Below, piece by piece: positions 1-7,993 of a stretch of DNA of 64,000 bases. A model generated the notes under the pieces. It searched no databases, was not told the origin of the DNA, and was given only the letters and a program-made list of their open reading frames with translations. Origin of the DNA: Streptomyces violaceoruber (GTDB lineage: Bacteria > Actinomycetota > Actinomycetes > Streptomycetales > Streptomycetaceae). A program made the translations under genes and the position numbers. Within the stretch, counting starts at the first letter, position 1, and every line of letters starts with the position of its first letter. Location: NCBI RefSeq assembly GCF_033406955.1, contig NZ_CP137734.1, positions 7,626,001-7,690,000 of the forward strand, given 5' to 3'.

Positions 1-1566
1 ACCGTCGAGGCCACCACCGCGCTGTCCTACGTGGACGCGCGCGGCGCCGCGCTCAACCTGCGCGCCGAGGGCGGGCACTCCTTCGACTCCGTGCGCCGCG
101 GTGCCGACCGCACCTGGGAGAAGCGGCTGGAGGACGTCCGGGTCCGGGGCGGCGACGACACCCTGCGGCGCACCTTCTACTCGTCCCTGTACCGGTCCTT
201 CCTGGCGCCGAACGTCGGCAGCGACGTCGACGGCCGCTACACCGGCTGGGACCAGGAGGTCCACCGCGCCAAGGGCTTCACGTACTACCAGAACTGGTCC
301 CTGTGGGACACCTACCGCACCCAGTCCCAGCTCCTCGCCCTGCTCGCACCCCGCGAGGCCCGGGACATGGCGATCTCCGTCATCAAGATCGACGAGGAGA
401 GCGGCTGGCTGCCCAAGTGGGGCTACGGCACCGTCGAGACCAACATCATGACCGGCGACCCGGTGACCCCCTTCCTCACCAACGCCTACCAGCAGGGCCT
501 GCTGCACGGCTGGGAGGAGAAGGCCTACCGGGCGCTGAGGAAGAACGCCGACGGCGTCCCGCCCACCGACTCGCCGGCCGTCGGCCGGGAGGCCAACCGC
601 GAATACCTCGCCGACGGCTTCGCGCCGTACGTCAAGGGCCGCCCGCACGCCAAGCCGGGCGACTCCGACTACGACCACGGCGCCTCCGCGACCCTGGAGT
701 ACGCCCTGTCCGACGCCATGCTCTCCCGCATGGCCCGCGACCTCGGCCACGAAGCGGACGCGAAGCGGTACGCCGAGCGCGCCCAGAGCTACCGCAACGT
801 CTTCGACCCCTCGACCGGCTTCTTCCGCGCCCGCGACGCCGGGGGCGCCTTCACCGGACCGGCCGACCCGGCGCAGAGCGAGGGCTTCCACGAGGGCACG
901 TCCTGGCAGTACCAGTGGCTGGTGCCGCAGGACCTGCCCGGCATGATCGACCTCATCGGCGGGACCGACGCGGCGAACGCGCGGCTCGACTCCTTCTTCG
1001 CCTACGACCAGCTCCTCGCGGACCCGGCGAAGACCGCCCGCGAGGTGTGGGTGAACGGGCCGTACGACTACTACAACGCCGACAAGTACAACCCGCAGAA
1101 CGAGCCCGATCTGATCGCCCCGTACACCTACCTGTCGACCGGGCAGCCCTGGAAGACGACCGACGTGGTGCACGCGGCGCTCACCCTGTTCACGGACACG
1201 CCGACCGGCATGACCGGAAACGACGACCTCGGGACCATGTCCGCCTGGAACGTGCTGTCCTCGATCGGGATCTTCCCGATCCAGCCCGGCTACGACACCT
1301 GGGGCCTGTCCACCCCGGTCTTCGACCGCGTCGACCTCACCCTCGACCGCCGCTACTACCCGCGCGGCGCCCTGACGATCACCGCGCCCGGCACCTCGGA
1401 CACCGACCGGTACGTCCAGTCGGCCCGCACCGACGGCTCGGCCTACGCCCGCACCTGGCTGACGACGGACGCCCTGCGCTCCGTGCGGTCGCTCGCGTTC
1501 ACGGTCGGCCCGCAGCCGTCCGGGTGGGGTACCGGGGCAGAGGCGGTGCCGCCGCCGCTGACCTGA
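1..1566 (+). CDS. GH92 family alpha-mannosidase, 3' part (5' end outside window)
   Basis: The reading frame is open from base 1, so the gene starts upstream; 521 C-terminal residues are visible. Family GH92 enzymes are calcium-dependent exo-alpha-mannosidases, usually secreted, that trim alpha-1,2/1,3/1,6-mannose from glycans. Family-like stretches are SLWDTYRTQ (about residue 99), NEPDLIAPYTY, and GNDDLGTMSAWNVLSSIG near residue 410, which belongs to the conserved C-terminal catalytic domain. A strong hairpin terminator follows. The gene lies about 6 kb from the mannoside transport/GH38 island and may supply that pathway outside the cell; this link is inferred. The signal peptide and N-terminal domain cannot be seen. 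Confidence 0.93.
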   Translation, partial: TVEATTALSYVDARGAALNLRAEGGHSFDSVRRGADRTWEKRLEDVRVRGGDDTLRRTFYSSLYRSFLAPNVGSDVDGRYTGWDQEVHRAKGFTYYQNWSLWDTYRTQSQLLALLAPREARDMAISVIKIDEESGWLPKWGYGTVETNIMTGDPVTPFLTNAYQQGLLHGWEEKAYRALRKNADGVPPTDSPAVGREANREYLADGFAPYVKGRPHAKPGDSDYDHGASATLEYALSDAMLSRMARDLGHEADAKRYAERAQSYRNVFDPSTGFFRARDAGGAFTGPADPAQSEGFHEGTSWQYQWLVPQDLPGMIDLIGGTDAANARLDSFFAYDQLLADPAKTAREVWVNGPYDYYNADKYNPQNEPDLIAPYTYLSTGQPWKTTDVVHAALTLFTDTPTGMTGNDDLGTMSAWNVLSSIGIFPIQPGYDTWGLSTPVFDRVDLTLDRRYYPRGALTITAPGTSDTDRYVQSARTDGSAYARTWLTTDALRSVRSLAFTVGPQPSGWGTGAEAVPPPLT

Positions 1567-1601
1567 GCCGACGCGAGCACAGGCGCCCCATGAGTCACAG
1601 C

Positions 1602-1634
1602 AGTCCCGCCCCTGTCGAAAGGGGCGGGACTTTA
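1602..1634 (+). terminator. Rho-independent terminator after the GH92 gene
   Basis: A perfect 12-bp stem (arms 1602-1613 and 1620-1631) has a 6-nt loop and is followed by TTTAAT. It sits about 35 bp after the GH92 stop codon, with no other gene between. Confidence 0.85.
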
Positions 1635-1753
1635 ATCTCTTGTTAACTGTGCGTAGCTTGATCGTACTTGACCGTAATCGTCGGAGAGCGATTGACTGCT
1701 TGTCCACCCGTTGTCCATCCACCGCCCATGCGTCGTCCTTGCGAGGCAAGCCC

Positions 1754-3094
1754 TTGACTCCCGATCCGCTCGCTCCCCTCGACCTGGCGTTCTGGAACAT
1801 CGAGTCCGCCGAGCACCCCATGCACCTGGGCGCGCTCGGCGTCTTCGAGGCCGACTCGCCCACCGCGGGCGCGCTCGCGGCGGACCTGCTCGCGGCCCGC
1901 GCCCCCGCGGTGCCCGGACTGCGGATGAGGATCCGGGACACCTGGCAGCCGCCGATGGCCCTGCGCCGGCCGTTCGCGTTCGGCGGCGCGACCCGCGAGC
2001 CCGACCCCCGCTTCGACCCGCTCGACCACGTGCGGCTGCACGCCCCGGCCAGGGACTACCACGCCCGGGCCGGGCGCCTGATGGAACGCCCCCTGGAACG
2101 CGGACGGCCGCCGTGGGAGGCGCACGTGCTGCCGGGCGCGGACGGCGGGTCCTTCGCCGTGCTGTTCAAGTTCCACCACGCCCTGGCCGACGGTCTGCGC
2201 GCCCTGACGCTGGCCGCGGGTGTCCTGGACCCGATGGACCTGCCGGCACCCCGGCCCCGCCCCGAGCAGCCGCCGCGCGGACTCCTGCCGGACGTGCGCG
2301 CCCTGCCCGACCGGCTGCGCGGCGCCCTGTCCGACGCCGGGCGCGCCCTGGACATCGGTGCCGCCGCGGCGTTGTCCACCCTCGACGTGCGTTCCTCGCC
2401 CGCGCTCACCGCCGCGTCCTCCGGGACCCGCCGGACCGCGGGGGTGTCCGTCGACCTCGACGACGTGCACCACGTCCGCAAGACCACCGGCGGCACCGTC
2501 AACGACGTACTGATCGCGGTCGTAGCGGGCGCTCTGCGCCGCTGGCTGGACGAACGCGGCGACGGCAGCGAGGGCGTCGCGCCCCGGGCCCTGATCCCCG
2601 TCTCCAGGCGCCGCCCGCGCAGCGCGCACCCCCAGGGAAACCGGCTCTCCGGGTACCTGATGAGGCTTCCGGTCGGCGACCCCGACCCGCTCGCCCGCCT
2701 CGGCACGGTCCGCGCCGCCATGGACCGCAACAAGGACGCCGGGCCCGGACGCGGCGCCGGAGCCGTCGCCCTGCTCGCCGACCACGTCCCGGCGCTCGGC
2801 CACCGGCTCGGCGGGCCACTGGTCTCCGGGGCCGCCCGGCTCTGGTTCGACCTCCTGGTCACCAGCGTCCCCCTGCCCAGCCTCGGGCTGCGGCTGGGCG
2901 GGCACCCGCTCACCGAGGTCTATCCACTGGCCCCGCTGGCCCGCGGCCACTCCCTGGCGGTGGCCGTCTCGACGTACCGCGGACGGGTCCACTACGGCCT
3001 GCTCGCCGACGCGAAGGCGGTGCCGGACCTCGACCGGCTCGCCGTGGCGGTGGCCGAGGAGGTGGAGACGTTGCTCACGGCGTGCCGTCCCTGA
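1754..3094 (+). CDS. wax ester synthase / acyl-CoA:diacylglycerol acyltransferase (WS/DGAT)
   Basis: Predicted 446-aa member of the bacterial WS/DGAT family, which transfers acyl groups from acyl-CoA to diacylglycerol or fatty alcohols for storage lipid. The catalytic motif HHxxxDG is present as HHALADG in the N-terminal half. The N-terminus (LAPLDLAFWNIESAEHPMH) and the NDVLIAVVAGALRRWL segment are typical of the family. TTG at 1754 was chosen because it follows a GAGG motif by 7 nt and homologues start near this point; the frame extends further upstream without a better start. From memory, Streptomyces coelicolor has one main enzyme of this type in a similar position. Confidence 0.88.
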   Translation: MTPDPLAPLDLAFWNIESAEHPMHLGALGVFEADSPTAGALAADLLAARAPAVPGLRMRIRDTWQPPMALRRPFAFGGATREPDPRFDPLDHVRLHAPARDYHARAGRLMERPLERGRPPWEAHVLPGADGGSFAVLFKFHHALADGLRALTLAAGVLDPMDLPAPRPRPEQPPRGLLPDVRALPDRLRGALSDAGRALDIGAAAALSTLDVRSSPALTAASSGTRRTAGVSVDLDDVHHVRKTTGGTVNDVLIAVVAGALRRWLDERGDGSEGVAPRALIPVSRRRPRSAHPQGNRLSGYLMRLPVGDPDPLARLGTVRAAMDRNKDAGPGRGAGAVALLADHVPALGHRLGGPLVSGAARLWFDLLVTSVPLPSLGLRLGGHPLTEVYPLAPLARGHSLAVAVSTYRGRVHYGLLADAKAVPDLDRLAVAVAEEVETLLTACRP

Positions 3095-3197
3095 CCCCGG
3101 CGGGTTTGGATCCACGCCGCGCGCTGAATAAAATCCGCTGTTCGACAGCGGTCGCCTCCCGGAGCGCCGCGACGGTGACCAGGGAACGGCAGCGGCG

Positions 3198-4700
3198 ATG
3201 ACGGTGACACAGGACGGTGCGGCGACCACGGACGAGGTGGCGGCGTCCGCGTACGGCCCCGGTATCGACCCCGAACGGCTGGCGCTCTGCCTCGACGTAC
3301 TGAAGGAACTCGACGAGCTGGACGTCGACCACCCCGACGCGATCGCGGTCCGCCGGGCCACCTCGCACATCTACCGCACGGTCAAGCAGCGCCGCCGCCA
3401 GGAGCGCCGCGCCGCCAAGACCGCCCACGACAAGGCGGTCACCGAGGCCACCGCCACCGGGTCCGCCGAGCGCATCGACGACGAGACCGAGGGCCTGCTG
3501 CCCTCCTCGCGCACCGAGCAGGGCGCCATCGCCGGGATACTCCAGCGGCCCCGCTCCTGCTACGTCTGCAAGCAGCGCTACACCGAGGTCGACTACTTCT
3601 ACCACCAGCTCTGCCAGGACTGCGCCGCCGAGAACCGGGCCCGCCGCGACGCCCGCGCCGACCTCACCGGCAAGCGCGCGCTGCTCACCGGCGGCCGCGC
3701 CAAGATCGGCATGTACATCGCGCTCAGGCTGCTGCGCGACGGCGCGCACACCACGATCACCACCCGTTTCCCCAAGGACGCCATCCGCCGCTTCAAGGCG
3801 ATGGACGACTCCGCGGACTGGCTGCACCGCCTGGAGGTCGTCGGCATCGACCTGCGCGACCCCGCCCAGACCGTGGCCCTCGCCGAGCGGATCACGGAGC
3901 AGGGCCCGCTCGACATCCTGATCAACAACGCCACCCAGACCGTGCGCCGCCTGCCCTCCGCGTACGCCGCGCTGGTCGAGGGCGAGAGCGCCCCGCTGCC
4001 CGCCGGTGAACTGCCCGCGCACCAGGTCATCGGGGCCTTCAACTCCGGTGCGGTGGACGGCCTGGCCGCGCTGCCGCTGGGCACCTCGGGGCTCGACGCG
4101 CAGCAGGTGGCCGACCTCGCCCTGGTGGCCGGCAACGCCAGCGTGGTCCGGCACCGCGAGGGCACCGCGATCGACGCGGGCGGCCTGGTGCCCGACGTCG
4201 TCGACTCCAACACCTGGGTCCAGACCATCGAGCAGATCTCCCCGGTGGAACTGCTGGAGACCCAGCTGTGCAACTACACGTCGCCGTTCATCCTCATCAG
4301 CGCGCTGCGCGCGGCCATGGCCGAGGCCGCGCGCAAGGCGCCCGCCGGGCGTGCCTACGTCGTCAACGTCTCGGCGATGGAGGGCGTGTTCGCCCGCGGC
4401 TACAAGGGTGCCGGTCACCCGAACACCAACGCGGCCAAGGCCGCCATGAACATGGTGACCCGGACCAGCGCCCAGGAGATGTTCGACACCGACCGGATCC
4501 TGATGACCTCCGTCGACACCGGCTGGATCACCGACGAGCGTCCTCACTACGACAAGCTGCGCCTGGCCGACGAGGGCTTCCACGCCCCGCTCGACCTGAT
4601 CGACGGCGCCGCCCGCGTCTACGACCCCATCGTGCGCGGCGAGGCGGGCGAGGACCTGTACGGCGTCTTCCTCAAGGACTACGCGCCCGGCAAGTGGTGA
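3198..4700 (+). CDS. SDR-family protein with N-terminal Cys4 zinc-ribbon region
   Basis: This 500-aa protein has a charged helical N-terminus (about 1-105), a CxxC...CxxC cluster (SCYVCKQRYTEV...LCQDC, about 113-140), and a Rossmann-fold short-chain dehydrogenase domain from about 155. The nucleotide-binding glycine motif is TGGRAKIG and an NNA motif (INNATQT) follows. The usual SDR catalytic YxxxK is not obvious. The corresponding stretch reads NTNAAKAAMN, with Thr four residues before the Lys. The protein is therefore either a non-classical SDR or uses another tyrosine. The substrate is unknown. It starts about 100 bp after the WS/DGAT gene on the same strand. Confidence 0.85.
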   Translation: MTVTQDGAATTDEVAASAYGPGIDPERLALCLDVLKELDELDVDHPDAIAVRRATSHIYRTVKQRRRQERRAAKTAHDKAVTEATATGSAERIDDETEGLLPSSRTEQGAIAGILQRPRSCYVCKQRYTEVDYFYHQLCQDCAAENRARRDARADLTGKRALLTGGRAKIGMYIALRLLRDGAHTTITTRFPKDAIRRFKAMDDSADWLHRLEVVGIDLRDPAQTVALAERITEQGPLDILINNATQTVRRLPSAYAALVEGESAPLPAGELPAHQVIGAFNSGAVDGLAALPLGTSGLDAQQVADLALVAGNASVVRHREGTAIDAGGLVPDVVDSNTWVQTIEQISPVELLETQLCNYTSPFILISALRAAMAEAARKAPAGRAYVVNVSAMEGVFARGYKGAGHPNTNAAKAAMNMVTRTSAQEMFDTDRILMTSVDTGWITDERPHYDKLRLADEGFHAPLDLIDGAARVYDPIVRGEAGEDLYGVFLKDYAPGKW

Positions 4701-4707
4701 CCGAGCG

Positions 4708-4761
4708 CTCCGGGTACTCCGGGTGCGCCGGGCGCTCCGGGTGCTCCGGGTGGCCGGGGCG
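4708..4761. repeat. six imperfect 9-bp tandem repeats
   Basis: The unit ctccgggtg and close variants repeat about six times just after the SDR stop codon. It lies between two convergent genes and has no coding role I can support. Confidence 0.7.
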
Positions 4762-4784
4762 GTCGGTGCGCACCGGACGGTGCC

Positions 4785-5240
4785 TCAGTCGACCGCTCCC
4801 AGCCGCGAGTTCCGTGCCGCCGTCAGCTCCAGCACCGTGCGCCAGTCCTCCAGGACCCCGGCGTCGAAGACGGCGGTGCGCGCCTCCTCCTCGGCCTGAC
4901 GCAGGCTGACCAGGTCGTCGTCGTGGTCCCAGGCCTCCGGGTGGGCCTGGCGGCGCACCAGGCGGGCGACGCGGGCGCCGAGCAGCGGCCCTACCGTGGC
5001 GGCCGTCCTGGCGGCCGGGCTGCCGGGCCACAGCAGCCGTCCCACCGGCGAGACCAGCCCCGCGACCTGGAGCTCCTTGTCCGCCGGGCGGCGCCGACGC
5101 AGCAGCGCGGCCGTGCGCAGCGCGTGCCCGTGCGGATCCCCGGGCCCGCCGACGGGCCCGTCGGTGACCCCGTTGGCGGGCCGTTCGCCCCGGCAGGCGT
5201 ACAGCAGGTCCATCAGCTCCTCGACACTGCGCAGTTCCAT
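4785..5240 (-). CDS. conserved protein resembling a degenerate HD-domain phosphohydrolase
   Basis: Predicted 151-aa cytoplasmic protein. The ATG at 5240 follows GGGAGGA. The layout resembles small HD-domain proteins of the PhnZ / phosphonate-operon type: an early HALRTAALLRR helix, then DKELQVAGLVSPVGRLLW where active enzymes have a V-H-D-(I/V)-G motif, then VARLVRRQ and a C-terminal DWRTVLEL helix. The metal-binding His-Asp is replaced by Ser-Pro here, so an intact HD hydrolase centre is unlikely. The family call is an inference from spacing and helix pattern; the protein could instead be an unrelated helical protein. It converges on the SDR gene. Confidence 0.6.
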   Translation of the reverse strand: MELRSVEELMDLLYACRGERPANGVTDGPVGGPGDPHGHALRTAALLRRRRPADKELQVAGLVSPVGRLLWPGSPAARTAATVGPLLGARVARLVRRQAHPEAWDHDDDLVSLRQAEEEARTAVFDAGVLEDWRTVLELTAARNSRLGAVD

Positions 5241-5715
5241 GCCTCGGTCCTCCCACGAGACAGCCGTTGCCGACGAGCAGCAGACCATGGCGAGCTTGCG
5301 CCGCAGCCAACGGCAACTTAACTGCCCGACCCGGTGCCGCCGACATTCGAAGGTGCGGACGCCGATGTAGGCCGAACGGGTGAGTTGCGCACCGTGCGGA
5401 AGCGGGGAAACCGGGGCAGACTCGGGTCAACTGCGCGCGGAGCGAAGGGCAATGGTTCTCCCATCTTTTGAGCCCCATAGAGCGCACCCCCGCTCATTTG
5501 GTTAACCTGGTCCGGACGGACGGCAGCACAGGGCACTACCCACACCCAGGTCCGTCATGGGACAAGCCGGTTCACAACGGCCTGCTTCCGCACGAGCTTC
5601 CGGCGCCACCGCGTCCGAACTGCATTTCGACCCACACTCGAGCGGGCGCCGGGTGCCGGACAGGAGACTGGCGTCGGCAGGCCCCGAGGGTGACCCGACA
5701 CATAAGGAGTGCGCG
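5241..5715. other. 475-bp intergenic region between divergent genes
   Basis: I find no coding region with a convincing start and ribosome binding site here. The region should carry the promoters for the leftward HD-like gene and the rightward 58-aa gene. I looked for a riboswitch or structured leader and could not support one. Confidence 0.5.
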
Positions 5716-5892
5716 GTGACACCGGAAACGACGACGACCCCAGAGCAACGCACAGAGGAACGCACCGGGCGGGCCGGCCGCCGGCCCGGCGAGCTCGGCA
5801 GCCTCGACGTGTGGGCGCGCTCCGCTCCCATCCGCCTCGCGGGCTACGAGGAGGACCTCGCCGAGCCGCACATCCTGCCGAGCGTGGACTGA
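5716..5892 (+). CDS. small protein of unknown function (58 aa)
   Basis: GTG at 5716 is preceded at 6 nt by AAGGAG, one of the best ribosome binding sites in the window, which supports a real gene. The product has a Thr/Glu/Arg-rich N-terminus (about 1-25) and a more distinctive C-terminal half with LGSLDVWARSAPIRLAGYEE and a tail ending AEPHILPSVD. It has no signal peptide, membrane segment or cysteine. I do not recognise the family. A hydrophilic front with a composition-distinct tail resembles a modified-peptide precursor, but no maturation enzyme is nearby. The GNAT gene follows after 55 bp on the same strand. Confidence 0.6.
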   Translation: MTPETTTTPEQRTEERTGRAGRRPGELGSLDVWARSAPIRLAGYEEDLAEPHILPSVD

Positions 5893-5947
5893 CCCGCCCG
5901 CCACCCACCGAGGCCGACGCACGCATGGGCGTGCCAGACTCACGCCC

Positions 5948-6430
5948 ATGCTGATCAGGGAAGCCACCGCCGATGACTGGCCGCACATCTGGCCCTTCTG
6001 GCACCGCATCGTCGCCGCCGGTGAGACCTACGCCTGGGACCCGGACACCTCCGAGGAGGACGCCCGGGCCCTGTGGACGAGCCCCGCCAAACGCGTCTAC
6101 GTCGCCGAGGACGACACCGGTGCCGTCGTCGCCTCCGCCTACCTCACCCCCAACTACGGCGGCCCCGCCGCCCGCATCGCCAACGCCGGCTTCATGGTCG
6201 ACCCCGACCGGGCCGGACGCGGCACCGGCCGGGTCCTCGCCGAGTACGTCCTGGATGCCGCCAGGGCCGACGGATACCGGGCCATGGTCTTCAACGCCGT
6301 CGTCGAGACCAACCCGGCCGTCCGGCTGTGGACCTCCCTGGGCTTCACGATCCTCGGCACGGTCCCGGACGCCTTCGACCACCCGCGGCACGGGCGGGTC
6401 GGCCTGCACATCATGCACCGCGCCCTGTAG
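5948..6430 (+). CDS. GNAT-family N-acetyltransferase
   Basis: A 160-aa single-domain GNAT protein of the phosphinothricin-acetyltransferase-like group, which transfers acetyl from acetyl-CoA to a small amine. The N-terminus is typical (MLIREATADDWPHIWPFWHR). The acetyl-CoA loop motif is visible as DRAGRGTGRVLAEYVLDAA (RxxGxG type), followed by AVRLWTSLGF, the usual C-terminal beta-bulge region. The substrate cannot be read from sequence. The gene is co-oriented with the 58-aa ORF just upstream. Confidence 0.88.
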   Translation: MLIREATADDWPHIWPFWHRIVAAGETYAWDPDTSEEDARALWTSPAKRVYVAEDDTGAVVASAYLTPNYGGPAARIANAGFMVDPDRAGRGTGRVLAEYVLDAARADGYRAMVFNAVVETNPAVRLWTSLGFTILGTVPDAFDHPRHGRVGLHIMHRAL

Positions 6431-6438
6431 GTCCCGGC

Positions 6439-6640
6439 TCAGTCCGGCGGCGCCGCCCGCCGTGAGCGCCGCAGCGCCTCGATCAGCTCCGCCGGCTCCA
6501 GCAGGGCCGCCTCCGCACCCGGACGCCCCACCAGCTGTACATCGCGGGCCGGCCGGTCGGCTTCCACGGCGGAGTGAACGGCGAGTACGCCGAGTCCGCC
6601 ACCACGTTGCGCAGCCGGCCCCGCTCGTGCCAGGGCCCCG
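6439..6640 (-). pseudogene. amidase-signature enzyme, C-terminal remnant (frameshifted)
   Basis: Reading the minus strand, one frame gives RNVVADSAYSPFTPPW then TGRPAM (about 6610-6540). A second frame gives VQLVGRPGAEAALLEPAELI, ending at a stop at 6439-6441 (about 6540-6439). Together these are the last part of an amidase-signature family enzyme, whose C-terminus normally reads P-F-T-x-x-W-N-x-T-G-x-P-A...G-V-Q-L-V-G. At the junction near 6540 there is both a frame change and loss of the short segment that normally joins the two motifs. No N-terminal part or Ser-Ser-Lys catalytic region is left. It lies between the GNAT stop and the LacI gene. Confidence 0.75.
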
Positions 6641-6710
6641 CCGCGGGGGAGGCGCTCCGGCCGGCCCGGTCGGTCACGGAGCGCGCACGTCGAGAGCGCG
6701 TGCCCGGCCC

Positions 6711-7760
6711 TCAGGCCTGCGGCCGGGCCGTTCCTGTGCTGTCCCGCTCGATCAGCCGCGGCACCGGCACCCGCACCGTCCGGGCCGGACCGCCGTCGAG
6801 GAGGGCGGTCAGCTCCGTGGCCGCCGTGCGGCCGAACTCCACGCTGTCCCGGGACAGCGCGGACAGCCACGGCTTGACCATGCGGCACAGTGCCGAGTCC
6901 TCCCAGGCCACCACGGACACGTCCGCCGGCACCGAGAAGCCGAGTTCGGCCGCGGCGGCGACCCCGGCGACGGCCATCACGTCGTTGTCGTAGATGAGGG
7001 CGGTCGGGGGAGTGGGCGCCTCCAGGACACGGCGGGTGACGGCCGCGCCCTCGGCGTCCGAGTAGTCGGTGGTCACCGACTCGACCTCGCCCAGACCGCG
7101 CCGCCCGGCCTCCGCGCGCAGGGCGCGGATACGGCGTTCGGTGTGGGCGAGGTCCGGCAGCCCGGCGATGTGCACGATCCGCCGGTGCCCGAGCGCGTAC
7201 AGCCCGTCCACCAGCGCGGCCATCGCACCCGCGTCGTCCGCCCACACCGTCGACAGCCCCGGATGACGCTCGTCCGGGGCCCCGCCGATGACCACGGCGG
7301 GCAGGCCGAGTTCGTCGAGCAGGTCCGGGCGCGGATCGTCGGTGCGCGGGTCCACCACGAGGACGCCGTCCACCCGGTGTTCGGCCCACCAGCGCCGGTA
7401 CACCGCGCACTCGTCCGCGACGTCCTGCGCCACCTGGAACAACAGCCCCAGGTGCCGCTCCGCCAGCACCTCCTGGATGCCCGAGACCAGTTGCAGGAAG
7501 AAGGAGTCCACGCCGAGGGTGTGCGCGGGCCGCGCCAGCACGAAGCCGACCGTCGCCGCACCCTCCCCGGACAGCGCGCGGGCCGCCGTACTGGGCCGCC
7601 AGCCGAGCTGCTCGGCCACCCGGCGCACCCGGTCCCGGGTGATCTCGGAGACCCCCGGCCGGTCGTTCAGCGCGAACGACACCGCGCTCTCGGAGACTCC
7701 GGCCCGGCGCGCGATGTCCTTCATCGTCGGCCGGCGCGCGGCGGGCCGCTTGGCGGGCAT
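6711..7760 (-). CDS. LacI-family transcriptional regulator, probably of mannoside uptake
   Basis: A 349-aa regulator. The N-terminal LacI helix-turn-helix is clear (TMKDIARRAGVSESAVSFAL, about 12-31, then the hinge RPSTAARALSG). A periplasmic-binding-protein-like sensor domain follows, with RVDGVLVVDPR and GHRRIVHIAGL. A good AAAGGAG site precedes the ATG. It is divergent from the ABC-transporter/mannosidase operon starting at 7994. The intergenic DNA carries repeated near-palindromic 14-mers, so it most likely represses that operon and possibly itself, with a sugar as inducer. The inducer is not known. Confidence 0.93.
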   Translation of the reverse strand: MPAKRPAARRPTMKDIARRAGVSESAVSFALNDRPGVSEITRDRVRRVAEQLGWRPSTAARALSGEGAATVGFVLARPAHTLGVDSFFLQLVSGIQEVLAERHLGLLFQVAQDVADECAVYRRWWAEHRVDGVLVVDPRTDDPRPDLLDELGLPAVVIGGAPDERHPGLSTVWADDAGAMAALVDGLYALGHRRIVHIAGLPDLAHTERRIRALRAEAGRRGLGEVESVTTDYSDAEGAAVTRRVLEAPTPPTALIYDNDVMAVAGVAAAAELGFSVPADVSVVAWEDSALCRMVKPWLSALSRDSVEFGRTAATELTALLDGGPARTVRVPVPRLIERDSTGTARPQA

Positions 7761-7802
7761 GCGCGCTCCTTTCCTCGGTGCGAGCGGTGAGAGCCGTCTC
7801 AG

Positions 7803-7840
7803 CTAAAGCGCTTGAGTGCGAAGATCCTAAAGCGCATTAG
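7803..7840. promoter_or_regulatory. two LacI-type operator candidates
   Basis: Two near-palindromic 14-mers, ctaaagcgcttgag (7803-7816) and ctaaagcgcattag (7827-7840), have start positions 24 bp apart. Each has a central GCGC-type core and one mismatched pair. They lie 43-80 bp upstream of the lacI start codon, in the divergent promoter region. Confidence 0.7.
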
Positions 7841-7881
7841 TAGTTCCTGGCAAGAGCCACCCCACACCGCTCTGACCTGGG

Positions 7882-7905
7882 CTAATGCTATGCCGTCTGC
7901 TTTAG
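7882..7905. promoter_or_regulatory. possible third operator with split half-sites
   Basis: Half-sites ctaatgc (7882-7888) and gctttag (7899-7905) match the arms of the two 14-mers at 7803-7840, but are separated by 10 bp. They sit about 90 bp before the binding-protein start codon, where repression of the transport operon would be expected. Confidence 0.45.
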
Positions 7906-7993
7906 TTGGCGTGAATCCATTGACTTTCCGCGGAATCGCCGTGCATGGTCGCTGGCATCCCACCGCCGACGTCCTTCAGGGAGACGTGTCACC

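Noticed and set aside
5241..5715. Possible riboswitch or structured leader before the 58-aa gene
   Set aside because: I could not find the conserved core of any riboswitch class I know.
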